Assembly: GCA_027346925.1 (NCBI GenBank)
Contig: DAIERH010000018.1
Location: 1 to 19,557, forward strand
DNA length: 19,557 nt
Reading direction: 5' to 3'
Source of the DNA: Geobacter sp.
GTDB taxonomy: Bacteria; Desulfobacterota; Desulfuromonadia; Geobacterales; Pseudopelobacteraceae
Shown here: one piece after another, positions 1 to 7,839 of the stretch
Layout: each line of letters begins with the position of its first letter
How positions within the stretch are numbered: the first letter of the stretch is position 1
Translations under genes and position numbers: made by a program
Notes under the pieces: model-generated
Database searches by the model: none
What the model saw: only the letters and a program-made list of their open reading frames with translations
What the model was told of the DNA's origin: nothing

Positions 1-243
1 GTCGTCCCCGGCGCCGTGGCCGAACTTGTCGTTCAGTGCCTTGAAGCCGTCGAGGTCGCAGAACACGACGGCCACCGCCGTGCGGTCGCGCTCGGCGCGG
101 CGCAGGGTGTGGTCGAGCCGGTCGAGGAAGAGCGCCCGGTTGGCCAGGCCGGTCAGGCTGTCGGTCACCGCCAGGCGGTGCACTTCCGCGTGCAGGCGCG
201 CATTGTCGATGGCCACCGCGGCGGCGTTGGCGCTGCCGATGCA
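1..243 (-). CDS. Diguanylate cyclase fragment: end of a GAF domain plus start of GGDEF domain (truncated at both ends)
   Basis: The minus strand reads as the last turn of a GAF-type sensor domain (AVAIDNARLHAEV), then the linker and entry of a GGDEF domain (VTDSLTGLANRALFLDRL, then VVFCDLDGFKALND and FGHGAGDD). These match the DxLTGLxNR entry motif, the metal-binding D of the FxDxDxFK strand and the FGHxxGD helix of diguanylate cyclases, which make cyclic di-GMP from two GTP. The GGDEF signature itself lies beyond the window edge. Upstream, the frame stays open to about position 312, but the residues stop resembling a GAF domain beyond about position 243, so the gene has no start here. Base composition is extremely GC-rich and actinobacterial or betaproteobacterial in flavour, unlike the neighbouring genes. 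It is probably not native to this locus. Confidence 0.72.
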
Positions 244-285
244 CGCGCTTGAGCCCTTTCTGCTCACCCTGAGTTCAATTTTCGT
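240..285. other. Probable chimeric junction between unrelated truncated genes
   Basis: Left of this stretch the DNA codes on the minus strand for a GAF/GGDEF protein. Right of it the DNA codes on the plus strand for GlgA. Both genes are cut at their 5-prime sides and meet head to head, with about 45 bp that fit neither protein. No transposase, direct repeat or attachment site is visible. A contig-end assembly chimera is the simplest reading; a real inversion or deletion breakpoint is the alternative. Confidence 0.6.
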
Positions 286-883
286 GCCGCTGTTCGGCGT
301 GGTTTCCCGCATGGTGCGGCAGAAGGGGACCGACCTGATCGCCGAGGCGATCCACCGCATCCTGGAGATGGACGTTCAGTTCGTTATGATCGGCAACGGC
401 GAGCCCTGGGCCCACTTCTACTTCGGCGACATCGCCGCCCTGTATCCCGAAAAATTCGCCTGCCACATCGGCTACAGCGAGGAGTTGGCCCACAAGGTGG
501 AGGCCGGGGCCGACTTCTTCGTCATGCCCTCTTCGTTCGAGCCGTGCGGCCTGAACCAGATGTACTCCCTGGCCTACGGCACGCCCCCCATCGTGCGGGC
601 CACCGGCGGGCTGGACGACAGCGTGGAGAACTTCAACGAGGCCATGCTGACCGGTACCGGCTTCAAGTTCTGGCACCACACCGCCCTGGCCCTGTTCGAC
701 ACGGTCGGCTGGGCTGCCTGGACCTTCTTCAACAACCCCAAGGGGCTGGCGGCCCTGCGGCGGAACGGCATGAAGCAGCGATTTACCTGGGAAGACGCGG
801 CACGCAGATACGACGAGCTGTACCACCTGGCAATCCGCCGGCGGCGGGGGGCGGAGTACTACCGCAACCGGTTCGGCAGCTGA
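284..883 (+). CDS. glgA: Glycogen synthase, C-terminal part only (GT5 family)
   Basis: The roughly 200 residues up to the stop match the C-terminal GT-B lobe of ADP-glucose glycogen synthase, which extends alpha-1,4-glucan chains. Visible landmarks are the lobe-opening strand PLFGVVSRMVRQKGTDL, the nucleotide-sugar site SSFEPCGLNQMYSLAYGT, the TGGLDDSVENF loop, GTGFKF, and the C-terminal W-x-x-A-x-x-Y-x-x-LY segment. A complete GlgA is around 480 residues, so the N-terminal lobe is missing. In-frame sequence continues upstream to position 26, but it is antisense to the GGDEF fragment and does not look like GlgA, so the start given is where recognisable homology begins and is not a true start codon. 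The stop lies 10 bp before ubiD. Confidence 0.85.
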   Translation: MPLFGVVSRMVRQKGTDLIAEAIHRILEMDVQFVMIGNGEPWAHFYFGDIAALYPEKFACHIGYSEELAHKVEAGADFFVMPSSFEPCGLNQMYSLAYGTPPIVRATGGLDDSVENFNEAMLTGTGFKFWHHTALALFDTVGWAAWTFFNNPKGLAALRRNGMKQRFTWEDAARRYDELYHLAIRRRRGAEYYRNRFGS

Positions 884-893
884 CCCTCCGATC

Positions 894-2285
894 ATGTCCC
901 ATCGCGACTTGCGGCAGTTTCTTTCCCTCCTCCAATCCTCCGGCCAGTTTGACCGCATTACGGTAGAAACCGACCCGCTGTTGGAAATAGCCGCCATCAC
1001 CGACCGGGTCTGCAAGCAGCCTGGCGGCGGCATGGCGCTCTTGTTCGAGCACCCCAGGGGGAGTAGTTTCCCTGTGGCCACCAACCTGTTCGGCTCCCGG
1101 CGCCGGGTGGAGATGGCCCTGGGGGTGGACAACCTGGACCGGCTGACGGACCGGATGGGAGGGCTGCTCTCCCTGGTTCCGGAACCGCTCTTCTCACACC
1201 TCGACAACCAGATCGCCGCCCTGCCCGGCTTTACCCGTTTTTCTCCCATTGCCGGCAGTGATGCCAGTCGTGCGGCAATGGATACCCCCGACCTGACCGC
1301 TTTCCCCTTTCTCCAAACCTGGCCCGCTGACGGCAGCGCCTGCGGCCACCCGCGCTACATCACCCTGCCGCTGGTATTCACCACGGACCCGGAGGGTACA
1401 ATGCCCAACTGCGGCATATACCGCTGCCAGGTGCGGGGGGCAACTGAGCTGGCCATCCGCTGGAATCCCGGCAGCGGCGCTGCCCGGCACCTGGAGGCGT
1501 TCCGGCAGCGGGGAAAACGGATGCCGGTGGCCATCGCCCTGGGAGGCCCGCCGGCAGCGATCTTCAGTGCCCTGTTTCCCCTGCCGGGGGACCTGGACGA
1601 GATGGCCTTTGCCGGGTTCCTGGCCAACGAGCCGATCCCCATGACCTCCTGCCGTACCGTGCCGCTCCGTGTCCCCGCCACCAGCGAGGTGGTGATCGAG
1701 GGGTATGTCGATCCGGGAGAGACGGTCGTGGAGGGACCATTCGGCAACCATACCGGCTGCTACTCCCCTGCCGGATCGGCTCCGCTCCTGCGGGTGACCA
1801 GCGTCAGCCACCGCGCCGAGGCCGTTATCCCGACCACGGTGGTGGGCCCGCCCCCCATGGAGGACTGCTGGATGGCCATGGCCTGGGAGCGGCTGCTGGC
1901 GGCCTTTCTCAGACGGCTCGTCCCGGTCGTGGGTGACCTCCATTTCCCGCTGGAATGGGTCTTCCACCAGAGCCCTGTCATTTCCCTTGTAAACCCTGCT
2001 CTCGGCATGGTAAGGGAAACAGCGGAGCAGCTTTGGTCCCTCCCCTGGTTCGCCGCCTCTCGGCTGGTGATCTTCGTGGATGCGTCCAGTGAGCCGGCCG
2101 ACCTGTCTCGGGTCGCCTGGGCCGCCATCAACCTTGCCGATCTCGGCCATGACCTGTTCGCGGACACGAGCGGAAAACGCTGGGCCCTGGACGCCACCGG
2201 TGGCAGTCTAGGGCGGCAACGGATCGTACCCGACCCCGTGGTTGCCCAGCAGGTGGCGCGGCGCTGGCGGGAATACGGGATTTAG
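894..2285 (+). CDS. ubiD: UbiD-family decarboxylase (probable menaquinone-pathway decarboxylase)
   Basis: This 463-residue protein opens with the family signature SHRDLRQFLSLLQSSGQFDR and the DPxLEIxxITDR segment. The prenyl-FMN site is recognisable from NCGIYRCQV (172-180, R177 in the position of the conserved Arg) and the catalytic-Glu region EGPFGNHTGCY (280-290). Family members decarboxylate aromatic acids using prenylated FMN made by UbiX, and a ubiX gene lies 1 kb downstream. With the UbiA-type prenyltransferase between them, this fits the late steps of quinone synthesis. In Geobacter-like bacteria that would be menaquinone by the futalosine route (MqnL role), but the specific substrate is inference. 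There is no obvious Shine-Dalgarno before the ATG, which lies 10 bp after glgA; the start rests on the conserved N-terminus. Confidence 0.85.
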   Translation: MSHRDLRQFLSLLQSSGQFDRITVETDPLLEIAAITDRVCKQPGGGMALLFEHPRGSSFPVATNLFGSRRRVEMALGVDNLDRLTDRMGGLLSLVPEPLFSHLDNQIAALPGFTRFSPIAGSDASRAAMDTPDLTAFPFLQTWPADGSACGHPRYITLPLVFTTDPEGTMPNCGIYRCQVRGATELAIRWNPGSGAARHLEAFRQRGKRMPVAIALGGPPAAIFSALFPLPGDLDEMAFAGFLANEPIPMTSCRTVPLRVPATSEVVIEGYVDPGETVVEGPFGNHTGCYSPAGSAPLLRVTSVSHRAEAVIPTTVVGPPPMEDCWMAMAWERLLAAFLRRLVPVVGDLHFPLEWVFHQSPVISLVNPALGMVRETAEQLWSLPWFAASRLVIFVDASSEPADLSRVAWAAINLADLGHDLFADTSGKRWALDATGGSLGRQRIVPDPVVAQQVARRWREYGI

Positions 2286-2297
2286 CATCAAAACCGG

Positions 2298-2415
2298 CCG
2301 CGGAGACACAGAGACACGGAGAAAGGCTTTGAGTCGTTCAAGCTAAGAGAGTCGGTTCAAACGGGAAACACCCATCTTTTTGTTTAAACCTCCGTGAATC
2401 CTGCGTCTCTGTGGC
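2298..2415. repeat. Hairpin-forming intergenic repeat (REP/MITE-like) between ubiD and ubiA
   Basis: The left arm (2298-2321, containing GGAGACACAGAGACACGGAG) and the right arm (2390-2415, containing CTCCGTG and TGCGTCTCTGTGGC) are imperfect reverse complements. They enclose a spacer of about 68 bp that is poorer in GC than its surroundings. The phrase CAGAGACACGGAG is one I associate with dispersed non-coding repeats in deltaproteobacterial genomes; that part is recall, not shown here. The right arm ends about 30 bp before the likely ubiA start. Confidence 0.65.
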
Positions 2416-2444
2416 AGAATGAATATTTTGAAGGGTTTTTCGGA

Positions 2445-3326
2445 ATGACAGTCATGACAACGGAAACAGGCCTCATGCGCAAGATCGTCGTCTTCCTGGA
2501 GATGATCAAATTCTCCCACACCGTCTTCGCACTCCCCTTTGCCCTGACCGGGGCCTTGCTGTCTGCGAACGGCCTGCCCACGGGCCGGCAACTCCTCTGG
2601 ATCATCCTGGCCATGGCCGGGGCGCGTACGGCCGCCATGGGGCTGAACCGACTGATCGACGCCGAGATCGACGCCAAAAATCCCCGCACCGCCGGCCGCG
2701 CCATCCCGGCCGGCCTGATCGGCAAGGGGGCCACCCTGGCCTTCATCGTCACGGCCACGGCACTGATGCTCCTGGCGGCGGGCATGCTCAACCCGCTCTG
2801 CCTGAAGCTCGCACCCATCGCACTGTCCTTTCTGGTGCTCTACTCCTACTGCAAGCGTTTCACCTCCCTGGCCCACGTGGTGCTGGGCATCTGTCTGGCA
2901 GCCGCCCCCATCGGTGCCTGGGCCGCCATCCGCGGCAGCATCGATGCTCCTGCTCTGATCCTGGGGGGCGTGGTGCTGTTCTGGGTGGCCGGCTTCGACA
3001 TCCTCTACGCCCTGCAGGACCTGGAATTCGACCGCAGGACCGGGCTGCACTCCATCCCCGTGGTGCTGGGGGTGAATGGCTCGCTCCGGGCGGCGCGCCT
3101 GTTCCACCTGGTGATGCTGGCCCTGCTGCTGTGGCTGTTCGTCACCCTGCACCTGGGGGGCTTTTTCCTGGCGGGCATCGGGGCGGCAGGGACCATGCTG
3201 CTGTACGAGCACTGGCTGCTGAGAAACGGCAACCTGGAGAAACTGGACGCCGCCTTCTTCAACATGAACGGCTACATCAGCGTCGCCATCCTGCTCTTCA
3301 CGGCGGCCGACGTGCTGGCGAGGTGA
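2445..3326 (+). CDS. ubiA: UbiA-family polyprenyltransferase (menaquinone/ubiquinone type)
   Basis: This is a 293-residue polytopic membrane protein with eight or nine hydrophobic segments. It carries both Asp-rich motifs of the family: N68-RLI-D72-AEI-D76 and YALQD-LEFDRRTGLHSIP (189-205). These bind Mg-diphosphate of the polyprenyl donor, so the protein should prenylate an aromatic acid in the inner membrane. The GLHSIP ending of motif 2 is typical of the UbiA/MqnP branch. The reading frame extends upstream to 2394, but that part lies in the hairpin repeat. ATG 2445 has GAAGGG nine bases upstream; ATG 2454 or 2475 (MRKIVVFLEM) are possible alternatives. The stop is 4 bp before ubiX, indicating co-translation. 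Confidence 0.86.
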   Translation: MTVMTTETGLMRKIVVFLEMIKFSHTVFALPFALTGALLSANGLPTGRQLLWIILAMAGARTAAMGLNRLIDAEIDAKNPRTAGRAIPAGLIGKGATLAFIVTATALMLLAAGMLNPLCLKLAPIALSFLVLYSYCKRFTSLAHVVLGICLAAAPIGAWAAIRGSIDAPALILGGVVLFWVAGFDILYALQDLEFDRRTGLHSIPVVLGVNGSLRAARLFHLVMLALLLWLFVTLHLGGFFLAGIGAAGTMLLYEHWLLRNGNLEKLDAAFFNMNGYISVAILLFTAADVLAR

Positions 3327-3330
3327 TATC

Positions 3331-3936
3331 ATGACGGCTCACAGAATCCTTGTTGCCCTGACCGGGGCCTCCGGCTCCATCTACGGGTTGCGCCTGATGG
3401 AAGAACTGGTGCAGCGGGGCTACCTGCTCACGGTGGTGGCCAGCGAGAGCGGGCAACTGGTCTGCCGGGACGAGACCGGGCTGGACCTGTCCGTTGACCC
3501 ATTGGCCGCAACCTCTCGACTCCAGAAACATCTTGGCGTGAAGCTGGGGGTCGAGGTGGTGGCCCCCGACGACCTTTTCGTCAGTTCCGCCAGCGGCTCC
3601 GCCGCGCCCCATGCCATGATCGTGGCCCCGTGCAGCATGGGCACCCTGGCCCGCATCGCCCACGGCGTCTCCGGCAACCTGATCGAGCGCAGCGCGGACG
3701 TGGTGCTCAAGGAACACCGCCCGCTCTTGCTGGTGCCCCGGGAGACGCCGCTCTCCCAGATCCATCTGGAGAACATGCTGAAACTCGCCCAAGCCGGGGC
3801 GCGCATCATCCCCGCCATGCCCGGTTTCTACCATAAACCGGAGACCATCGACGACCTGGTGAACTTCGTGGTCGGCAAGGTGCTGGACCAGCTGGGTGTC
3901 CCCAACGACCTCTTCACGCGCTGGGGTGATCGCTAG
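3331..3936 (+). CDS. ubiX: UbiX-family flavin prenyltransferase
   Basis: This 201-residue protein begins with the flavoprotein motif ALTGASGSIYGLRLMEEL. It contains the conserved APCSMGTLARIAHGVSGNL stretch, the basic ADVVLKEHRPLLLVPRETPL segment and the C-terminal GFYHKPETIDDLVNF. UbiX attaches a dimethylallyl group to FMN, giving the prenyl-FMN cofactor needed by UbiD, which matches the ubiD gene in the same run. It is a soluble enzyme of usual family length. The Shine-Dalgarno GAGGTGA overlaps the ubiA stop codon, so translation is probably coupled. In a futalosine-type menaquinone pathway this gene would correspond to MqnM, an inference from context. Confidence 0.92.
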   Translation: MTAHRILVALTGASGSIYGLRLMEELVQRGYLLTVVASESGQLVCRDETGLDLSVDPLAATSRLQKHLGVKLGVEVVAPDDLFVSSASGSAAPHAMIVAPCSMGTLARIAHGVSGNLIERSADVVLKEHRPLLLVPRETPLSQIHLENMLKLAQAGARIIPAMPGFYHKPETIDDLVNFVVGKVLDQLGVPNDLFTRWGDR

Positions 3937-3937
3937 C

Positions 3938-5221
3938 GTGCACCGCTCCATGCCGTACCAGTCTTTTCCGCCCCCTGTCCAGGCCTATCGGGCCAAGCGT
4001 GCCGTTGCCACCCCCTGGCGCATCGCGGGGCGTCCCAACGGACCGTTCCGCGGCGCCGTGGTCATCCCCTCCCTGGCCGAGAGCCACAACCTCCCGCTGA
4101 CGCTGCATTCCCTGGCCGCCAATCCGCCCGACCTGCTGGCGCGTTTCATGATCCTGGTGGTGGTCAACCAGCGTGACGACGCCTCTACCGAGGAACGTGC
4201 CGATAATCGGGCAACACTGGAGTTGCTGCAAGCCTGGCAGCAGGACTACGGGCTGGAGCATCTGCACTGGGTCGATGCCGCCTCAACGGGCACCGAACTG
4301 CCGCCCAAGCAGGGAGTGGGGCTGGCCCGCAAGATCGGCCTGGACCTGGCCCTGCGGCATCTTGACTACAGTGACGCTGACCCGCTCCTTATCTGCCTGG
4401 ACAGCGACACCATCGTGCAGCCCGACTATCTGGCTGCCATCGGCAGGCATTTTGGGACCACTGGCGGCGGTGGTGCCAGCATCCCCTTTCGCCACCGCAG
4501 GGCCTTGGATTCCTTGGGACAGGCGGCCATCGACCGGTATGAGCTGTTCCTGCGGGCCTACGTGTTGGGGCTGGAACAGGCCCGTTCCCCCTACGCCTTT
4601 CATACCGTGGGGAGTGCCATGGCCTGCCGGGCATCGGCCTATGTTGCGGGCGGGGGGATGAACCGCCGCCTGGCCGGGGAGGATTTCTACTTTCTCCAAC
4701 AGGTGCACAAGACCTCCGGGGTTGCGCCCTTGAGCGGAACCTGCGTGCACCCCTCGCCCCGTGCGTCCCGGCGCGTCCCCTTCGGCACCGGCCGCAGCGT
4801 GGGCGACATGCTGGCCGCGGGGGAGGGGCGGCTGCTGTTCTATCAACCACGGTTGTTCTCGGTGCTGGGGGAGTGGCTGGCTTGTGTGGCGGCGCACCCT
4901 GAAGCGGACGGTGCGGAGCTCTTGCGCCGGGCCGGGTGCATCTCCCCCCATCTTGGCGAGTTTCTGGAGCAAACCGGTTTCGGGGCGGCCTGGGCAAACC
5001 TGCTCAGGCACAACTCCGGGAAAGAGAGGCTGCTCACCGCTTTCCACGGCTGGTTCGACGCATTCCGCACCATGCGGCTGCTCCATCACCTGAGCGACCG
5101 CGCCTTCCCCCGGCTCCCGCCGGAACAGGGCGTAGGGCCGCTCCTGGAACGGGCCGGACATGCCGTCCCGGCCGATGTGAGCGGGATGCTGGAGCAATTG
5201 CGTTCTCTACAGGGTGTGTGA
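3938..5221 (+). CDS. Family 2 glycosyltransferase
   Basis: The protein has 427 residues from the GTG chosen here. The GT-A fold is recognisable from the first strand GAVVIPSLAES (39-49), the GVGLARKIGLDLAL helix that commonly precedes the active site, the metal-binding DxD in CLDSDTIV (D155, D157) and the later GEDFYFLQQ acidic motif. No membrane segment is evident, so it is likely cytoplasmic. Donor and acceptor cannot be read from sequence. GTG 3938 starts just after the ubiX stop with the anti-16S match GGTGATC upstream; ATG 3950 is the alternative but lacks a ribosome site. The gene overlaps the next reading frame if that one starts at GTG 5218, suggesting one transcript. Confidence 0.75.
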   Translation: MHRSMPYQSFPPPVQAYRAKRAVATPWRIAGRPNGPFRGAVVIPSLAESHNLPLTLHSLAANPPDLLARFMILVVVNQRDDASTEERADNRATLELLQAWQQDYGLEHLHWVDAASTGTELPPKQGVGLARKIGLDLALRHLDYSDADPLLICLDSDTIVQPDYLAAIGRHFGTTGGGGASIPFRHRRALDSLGQAAIDRYELFLRAYVLGLEQARSPYAFHTVGSAMACRASAYVAGGGMNRRLAGEDFYFLQQVHKTSGVAPLSGTCVHPSPRASRRVPFGTGRSVGDMLAAGEGRLLFYQPRLFSVLGEWLACVAAHPEADGAELLRRAGCISPHLGEFLEQTGFGAAWANLLRHNSGKERLLTAFHGWFDAFRTMRLLHHLSDRAFPRLPPEQGVGPLLERAGHAVPADVSGMLEQLRSLQGV

Positions 5222-5253
5222 CGGTGGCGATCAGGAAGGATGGGCAGGGAAGC

Positions 5254-5970
5254 ATGCGCGAGGACGCGGTTGTCTGCAACGGCGTCACGATCCCATTTCG
5301 CTACTGTCATTCCCGGCGCAGGACGCTCGGCCTGACGGTCAGGCCGGACAAGTCGGTGAGCGTGAGGGTACCGTTGCGCACGCCGCTCCATGCCATCCGG
5401 GAGTTTGTCACGCGGCAGGCGGCCTGGATCACCAAGACCTGGGAAAGGCTTGACCGCCACGTCCGGCCGCCTGCGCAGAGCTACGCGAACGGAGCACCCT
5501 TCCCGTTCTTGGGAGCAAAATACCCTTTGGCCCTTGAGAAGGGGCCGCTGGAAGCAGTCTACCTCCGGGGCGGCTGTCTCGTGGTGAGCACGCCGGAGGA
5601 ACCTTCCCCGCCGCTCCTGGCGGCGCTGGTGGATGCCTGGTACCGAAAGCGCGCCGCTGAGCTTTTCAAAGAGCGGCTGGCCGCATGCCACCGCAGGATG
5701 TTCCCCGAAGGAACGGCCCCTCCGCCGATCACGATCCGCCCCATGACCAGCCGCTGGGGGAGCTATTCCTACCGCACCCGGCGCGTCACCCTCAACCTGA
5801 ATCTCATCAAATTCCCCCTGGCGTGTCTCGACTACGTGATCTGCCACGAGCTGTGCCACGTCACGGTGCGGCACCATGGTCCCGGCTTCTGGCGGCTGGT
5901 AGGGCGTTATTTCCCGGAGTACGCCGAGGCGCGTCTGCGGCTCAGGGCATCTGCTCCCACACTCCAGTAA
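5254..5970 (+). CDS. YgjP/SprT-like zinc metalloprotein (M48-type DUF45)
   Basis: This 238-residue protein has the family N-terminal block (IPFRYCHSRRRTLGLTV, usual R-R-S-x-R-R-x-T-L pattern). It continues with MTSRWGSYSYRTRRVTLN and the zinc-site helix CHELCHVTVRHHGPGFW, which gives HExxH with the downstream H and P typical of the YgjP group (DUF45, related to minigluzincin peptidases). It is soluble and its physiological substrate is unknown. ATG 5254 has AGGGA close upstream and matches the usual family start. A longer form from GTG 5218, overlapping the glycosyltransferase stop by 4 bp (GTGA), is possible. It is the last gene before a terminator. Confidence 0.82.
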   Translation: MREDAVVCNGVTIPFRYCHSRRRTLGLTVRPDKSVSVRVPLRTPLHAIREFVTRQAAWITKTWERLDRHVRPPAQSYANGAPFPFLGAKYPLALEKGPLEAVYLRGGCLVVSTPEEPSPPLLAALVDAWYRKRAAELFKERLAACHRRMFPEGTAPPPITIRPMTSRWGSYSYRTRRVTLNLNLIKFPLACLDYVICHELCHVTVRHHGPGFWRLVGRYFPEYAEARLRLRASAPTLQ

Positions 5971-6002
5971 GAGGCCGGGTGCGACGTGGTTTTTTCAGCA
6001 AG

Positions 6003-6028
6003 GCCGATCCACCCGGAATCGGCTTTTT
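6003..6028 (+). terminator. Rho-independent terminator after the ubiD-to-YgjP gene run
   Basis: GCCGAT pairs with ATCGGC, and inner CC/GG pairing extends the stem past a bulge. Five T residues follow directly. It sits 33 bp after the YgjP stop. Confidence 0.72.
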
Positions 6029-6043
6029 AGCACGGAGTTCTCC

Positions 6044-6071
6044 TTGATTACTGGGATTTGCTGCGTATAAT
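6044..6071 (+). promoter_or_regulatory. Sigma70-type promoter of the NCS2 permease
   Basis: TTGATT (6044-6049) and a perfect TATAAT (6066-6071) are separated by 16 bp. Transcription should start near 6078, leaving a leader of about 115 nt before the permease ATG. Confidence 0.75.
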
Positions 6072-6077
6072 GGCCCG

Positions 6078-6192
6078 AATCCACGACGTACTGTCGCCGC
6101 CGCAGGTGTTTGGTACTGGATTTTCCTGTCAGGACACCGGTGCGGGGAACCACAACGGCTGACCCGTTACGCTCAAAAAGGAGTCGCAGTCT
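6078..6192 (+). ncRNA. Structured 5-prime leader, candidate riboswitch, of the permease gene
   Basis: Three consecutive hairpins can be drawn. The first is CGAC/GTCG (6084-6087 with 6093-6096). The second is a longer stem, CCGCAGGTGT (6100-6109) against ACACC-GG-TGCGG (6134-6145), with a 24-nt top. The third is AACGG/CCGTT (6154-6158 with 6164-6168). An AAGGAG ribosome site at 6178-6183 follows. Purine and xanthine permeases are often riboswitch-controlled, but I could not match this leader to a known class, so the regulatory role is inferred. Confidence 0.35.
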
Positions 6193-7752
6193 ATGAAAGT
6201 CGGTTGGTTTGTCCGCGGAGACGTTGACGGATTCTTCGGGTTGTTCGTTGACAACTTGTTGCAGTTGATGCTGATCGCGGTGCTCTGCGGCAAGGTGTGC
6301 GGCATGCCGCCGGATTTGGTCTACGGCAGGATACTTCCCGGCGCGGCGCTCTCGATCCTGTTCGGCAACGCGTTTTACGCGTGGCAGGCACGAAAGCTGG
6401 CCATCAGGACGGGCCGGACCGATGTCACCGCCTTGCCCTACGGCATCAACACCGTCAGCCTCATTGCCTTTGTTTTCCTGATAATCGCCCCGATCTATTT
6501 TGAAACGAAAGACCCGAACCTTGCCTGGCAGGCCGGCCTGTTCGCGTGTCTCGCCAGTGCCGTGCTGGAGTGTGTCGGGGCGTTTGTTGGGGGCTGGCTC
6601 CGCAGGCATACGCCACGTGCCGCACTTCTGTCGTCGCTGGCCGGCATCGCCATTACGTTCATATCCATGGGTTTCGTGTTCCAGATATTCGCCATGCCGG
6701 CCATAGCGGTTGTGCCGGCATTACTGGTGATCATCGTCTATGGAGGGCAGATCAAGCTGCCCCTGGGACTTCCGGGTGGTTTTTTCGCGGTGGCGCTGGG
6801 CGTGGCCATGGGATGGATCCTCAGATGGTGTGGTTACCCGTTTTTTCAGCCGCTCCAGGAGCCGTACCAGTTTGCCGTCCACCTTCCCAGGACGGCCTTT
6901 TCCGACATGTTCGCCTTTCTGGCGAACGGGCGGGGATGGAAGTACTTCTCCGTCATATTCCCCATGGCGCTGTTTAACGTGGTTGGTTCGCTCCAGAACC
7001 TGGAAAGTGCGGAAGCGGCCGGAGACCGATACGATACACGGTCGTCCCTCTTGGTCAACGGGTTCGGGTCAATTGTGGCGGCATGCCTCGGAAACCCCTT
7101 CCCGACCACGATCTACATCGGCCATCCCGGGTGGAAGGCCATGGGGGCCAGGTGGGGGTACTCCATGGTGAACGGCGTCGTCATCACGCTCCTCTGCCTG
7201 ATCGGAGGGGTCACCCTGGTGCTCAAGGTTGTGCCGATGGAGGCAATGATCGGTATCTTGCTCTGGGTGGGGCTCATCATCACGGCCCAGGCGTTTCGGG
7301 AAGTGCCCAGGAAACACGGCGTGGCGGTGGCGGTCGGGCTGCTGCCGGCGCTGGCGGCATGGGCGCTCCTGCTCGTGGAAACGACCCTGCGCAAGGCAGG
7401 CACCACCCTGTACGACGTGGCGCCGAGATTCGGCAACGATCTGTACGTGTACGGCATCATCTCCCTGAGTCAGGGCTTCATGCTTACGTGCATGATCCTG
7501 GCCGCAATGATGGTGTTCGTGGTTGAGCGGCAGTTCCTCAAGGCGGCGCTCTGGATGGCGACAGCCGCCGTGCTCTCCTTTTTCGGTGTCATCCACGCCT
7601 ATGTCCTGACCCCGGCGGGGGTGCAGAACCGGTTCGGTTTCGGCGCCGCCAGAGCGTATGCCCTTGCCTACCTGATCGCGTCCCTGCTGCTGGTCGCTCT
7701 CCACCACTATAACCGGGGAAGGGAAACCGAACTCACGGGCATCGTTGCATAG
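6193..7752 (+). CDS. NCS2-type (uracil/xanthine/AzgA-like) membrane permease
   Basis: This 519-residue protein is hydrophobic throughout, with 12 or more candidate membrane helices. The stretch RTDVTALPYGINT closely resembles the conserved TM3 region of the NCS2 nucleobase:cation symporters, especially AzgA-like members, and QNLESAEAAGD plus GNPFPTTIYIGHPGWK resemble the later substrate-site region. Known members import purines, pyrimidines or related compounds; which one applies here is not decidable. The start is fixed by AAGGAG nine bases upstream. It is a single-gene unit: own promoter, structured leader, and a hairpin terminator shared with the convergent fprA. No purine catabolic genes are nearby, so salvage or signalling uptake is only a guess. 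Confidence 0.78.
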   Translation: MKVGWFVRGDVDGFFGLFVDNLLQLMLIAVLCGKVCGMPPDLVYGRILPGAALSILFGNAFYAWQARKLAIRTGRTDVTALPYGINTVSLIAFVFLIIAPIYFETKDPNLAWQAGLFACLASAVLECVGAFVGGWLRRHTPRAALLSSLAGIAITFISMGFVFQIFAMPAIAVVPALLVIIVYGGQIKLPLGLPGGFFAVALGVAMGWILRWCGYPFFQPLQEPYQFAVHLPRTAFSDMFAFLANGRGWKYFSVIFPMALFNVVGSLQNLESAEAAGDRYDTRSSLLVNGFGSIVAACLGNPFPTTIYIGHPGWKAMGARWGYSMVNGVVITLLCLIGGVTLVLKVVPMEAMIGILLWVGLIITAQAFREVPRKHGVAVAVGLLPALAAWALLLVETTLRKAGTTLYDVAPRFGNDLYVYGIISLSQGFMLTCMILAAMMVFVVERQFLKAALWMATAAVLSFFGVIHAYVLTPAGVQNRFGFGAARAYALAYLIASLLLVALHHYNRGRETELTGIVA

Positions 7753-7779
7753 TGTCCCCACAGAGATCCAAGGGTAAAC

Positions 7780-7815
7780 AAACGGGCGTACCGCCATGCA
7801 GCGGTGCGCCCGTTT
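7780..7815. terminator. Bidirectional hairpin terminator between permease and fprA
   Basis: A 15-bp stem with one G-T wobble (AAACGGGCG-T-ACCGC against GCGGT-G-CGCCCGTTT) closes on a six-base loop. The minus-strand side continues as GTTTGTTTA, so it terminates best for fprA; the plus side has only TTT. Confidence 0.75.
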
Positions 7816-7839
7816 CGGTCTCAGGGTCAGGACCTCGGA

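Noticed and set aside
275..1249. 324-codon minus-strand frame opposite glgA and ubiD
   Set aside because: Shadow of two well-supported plus-strand genes; its translation is rich in R, P and G with no domain signature.
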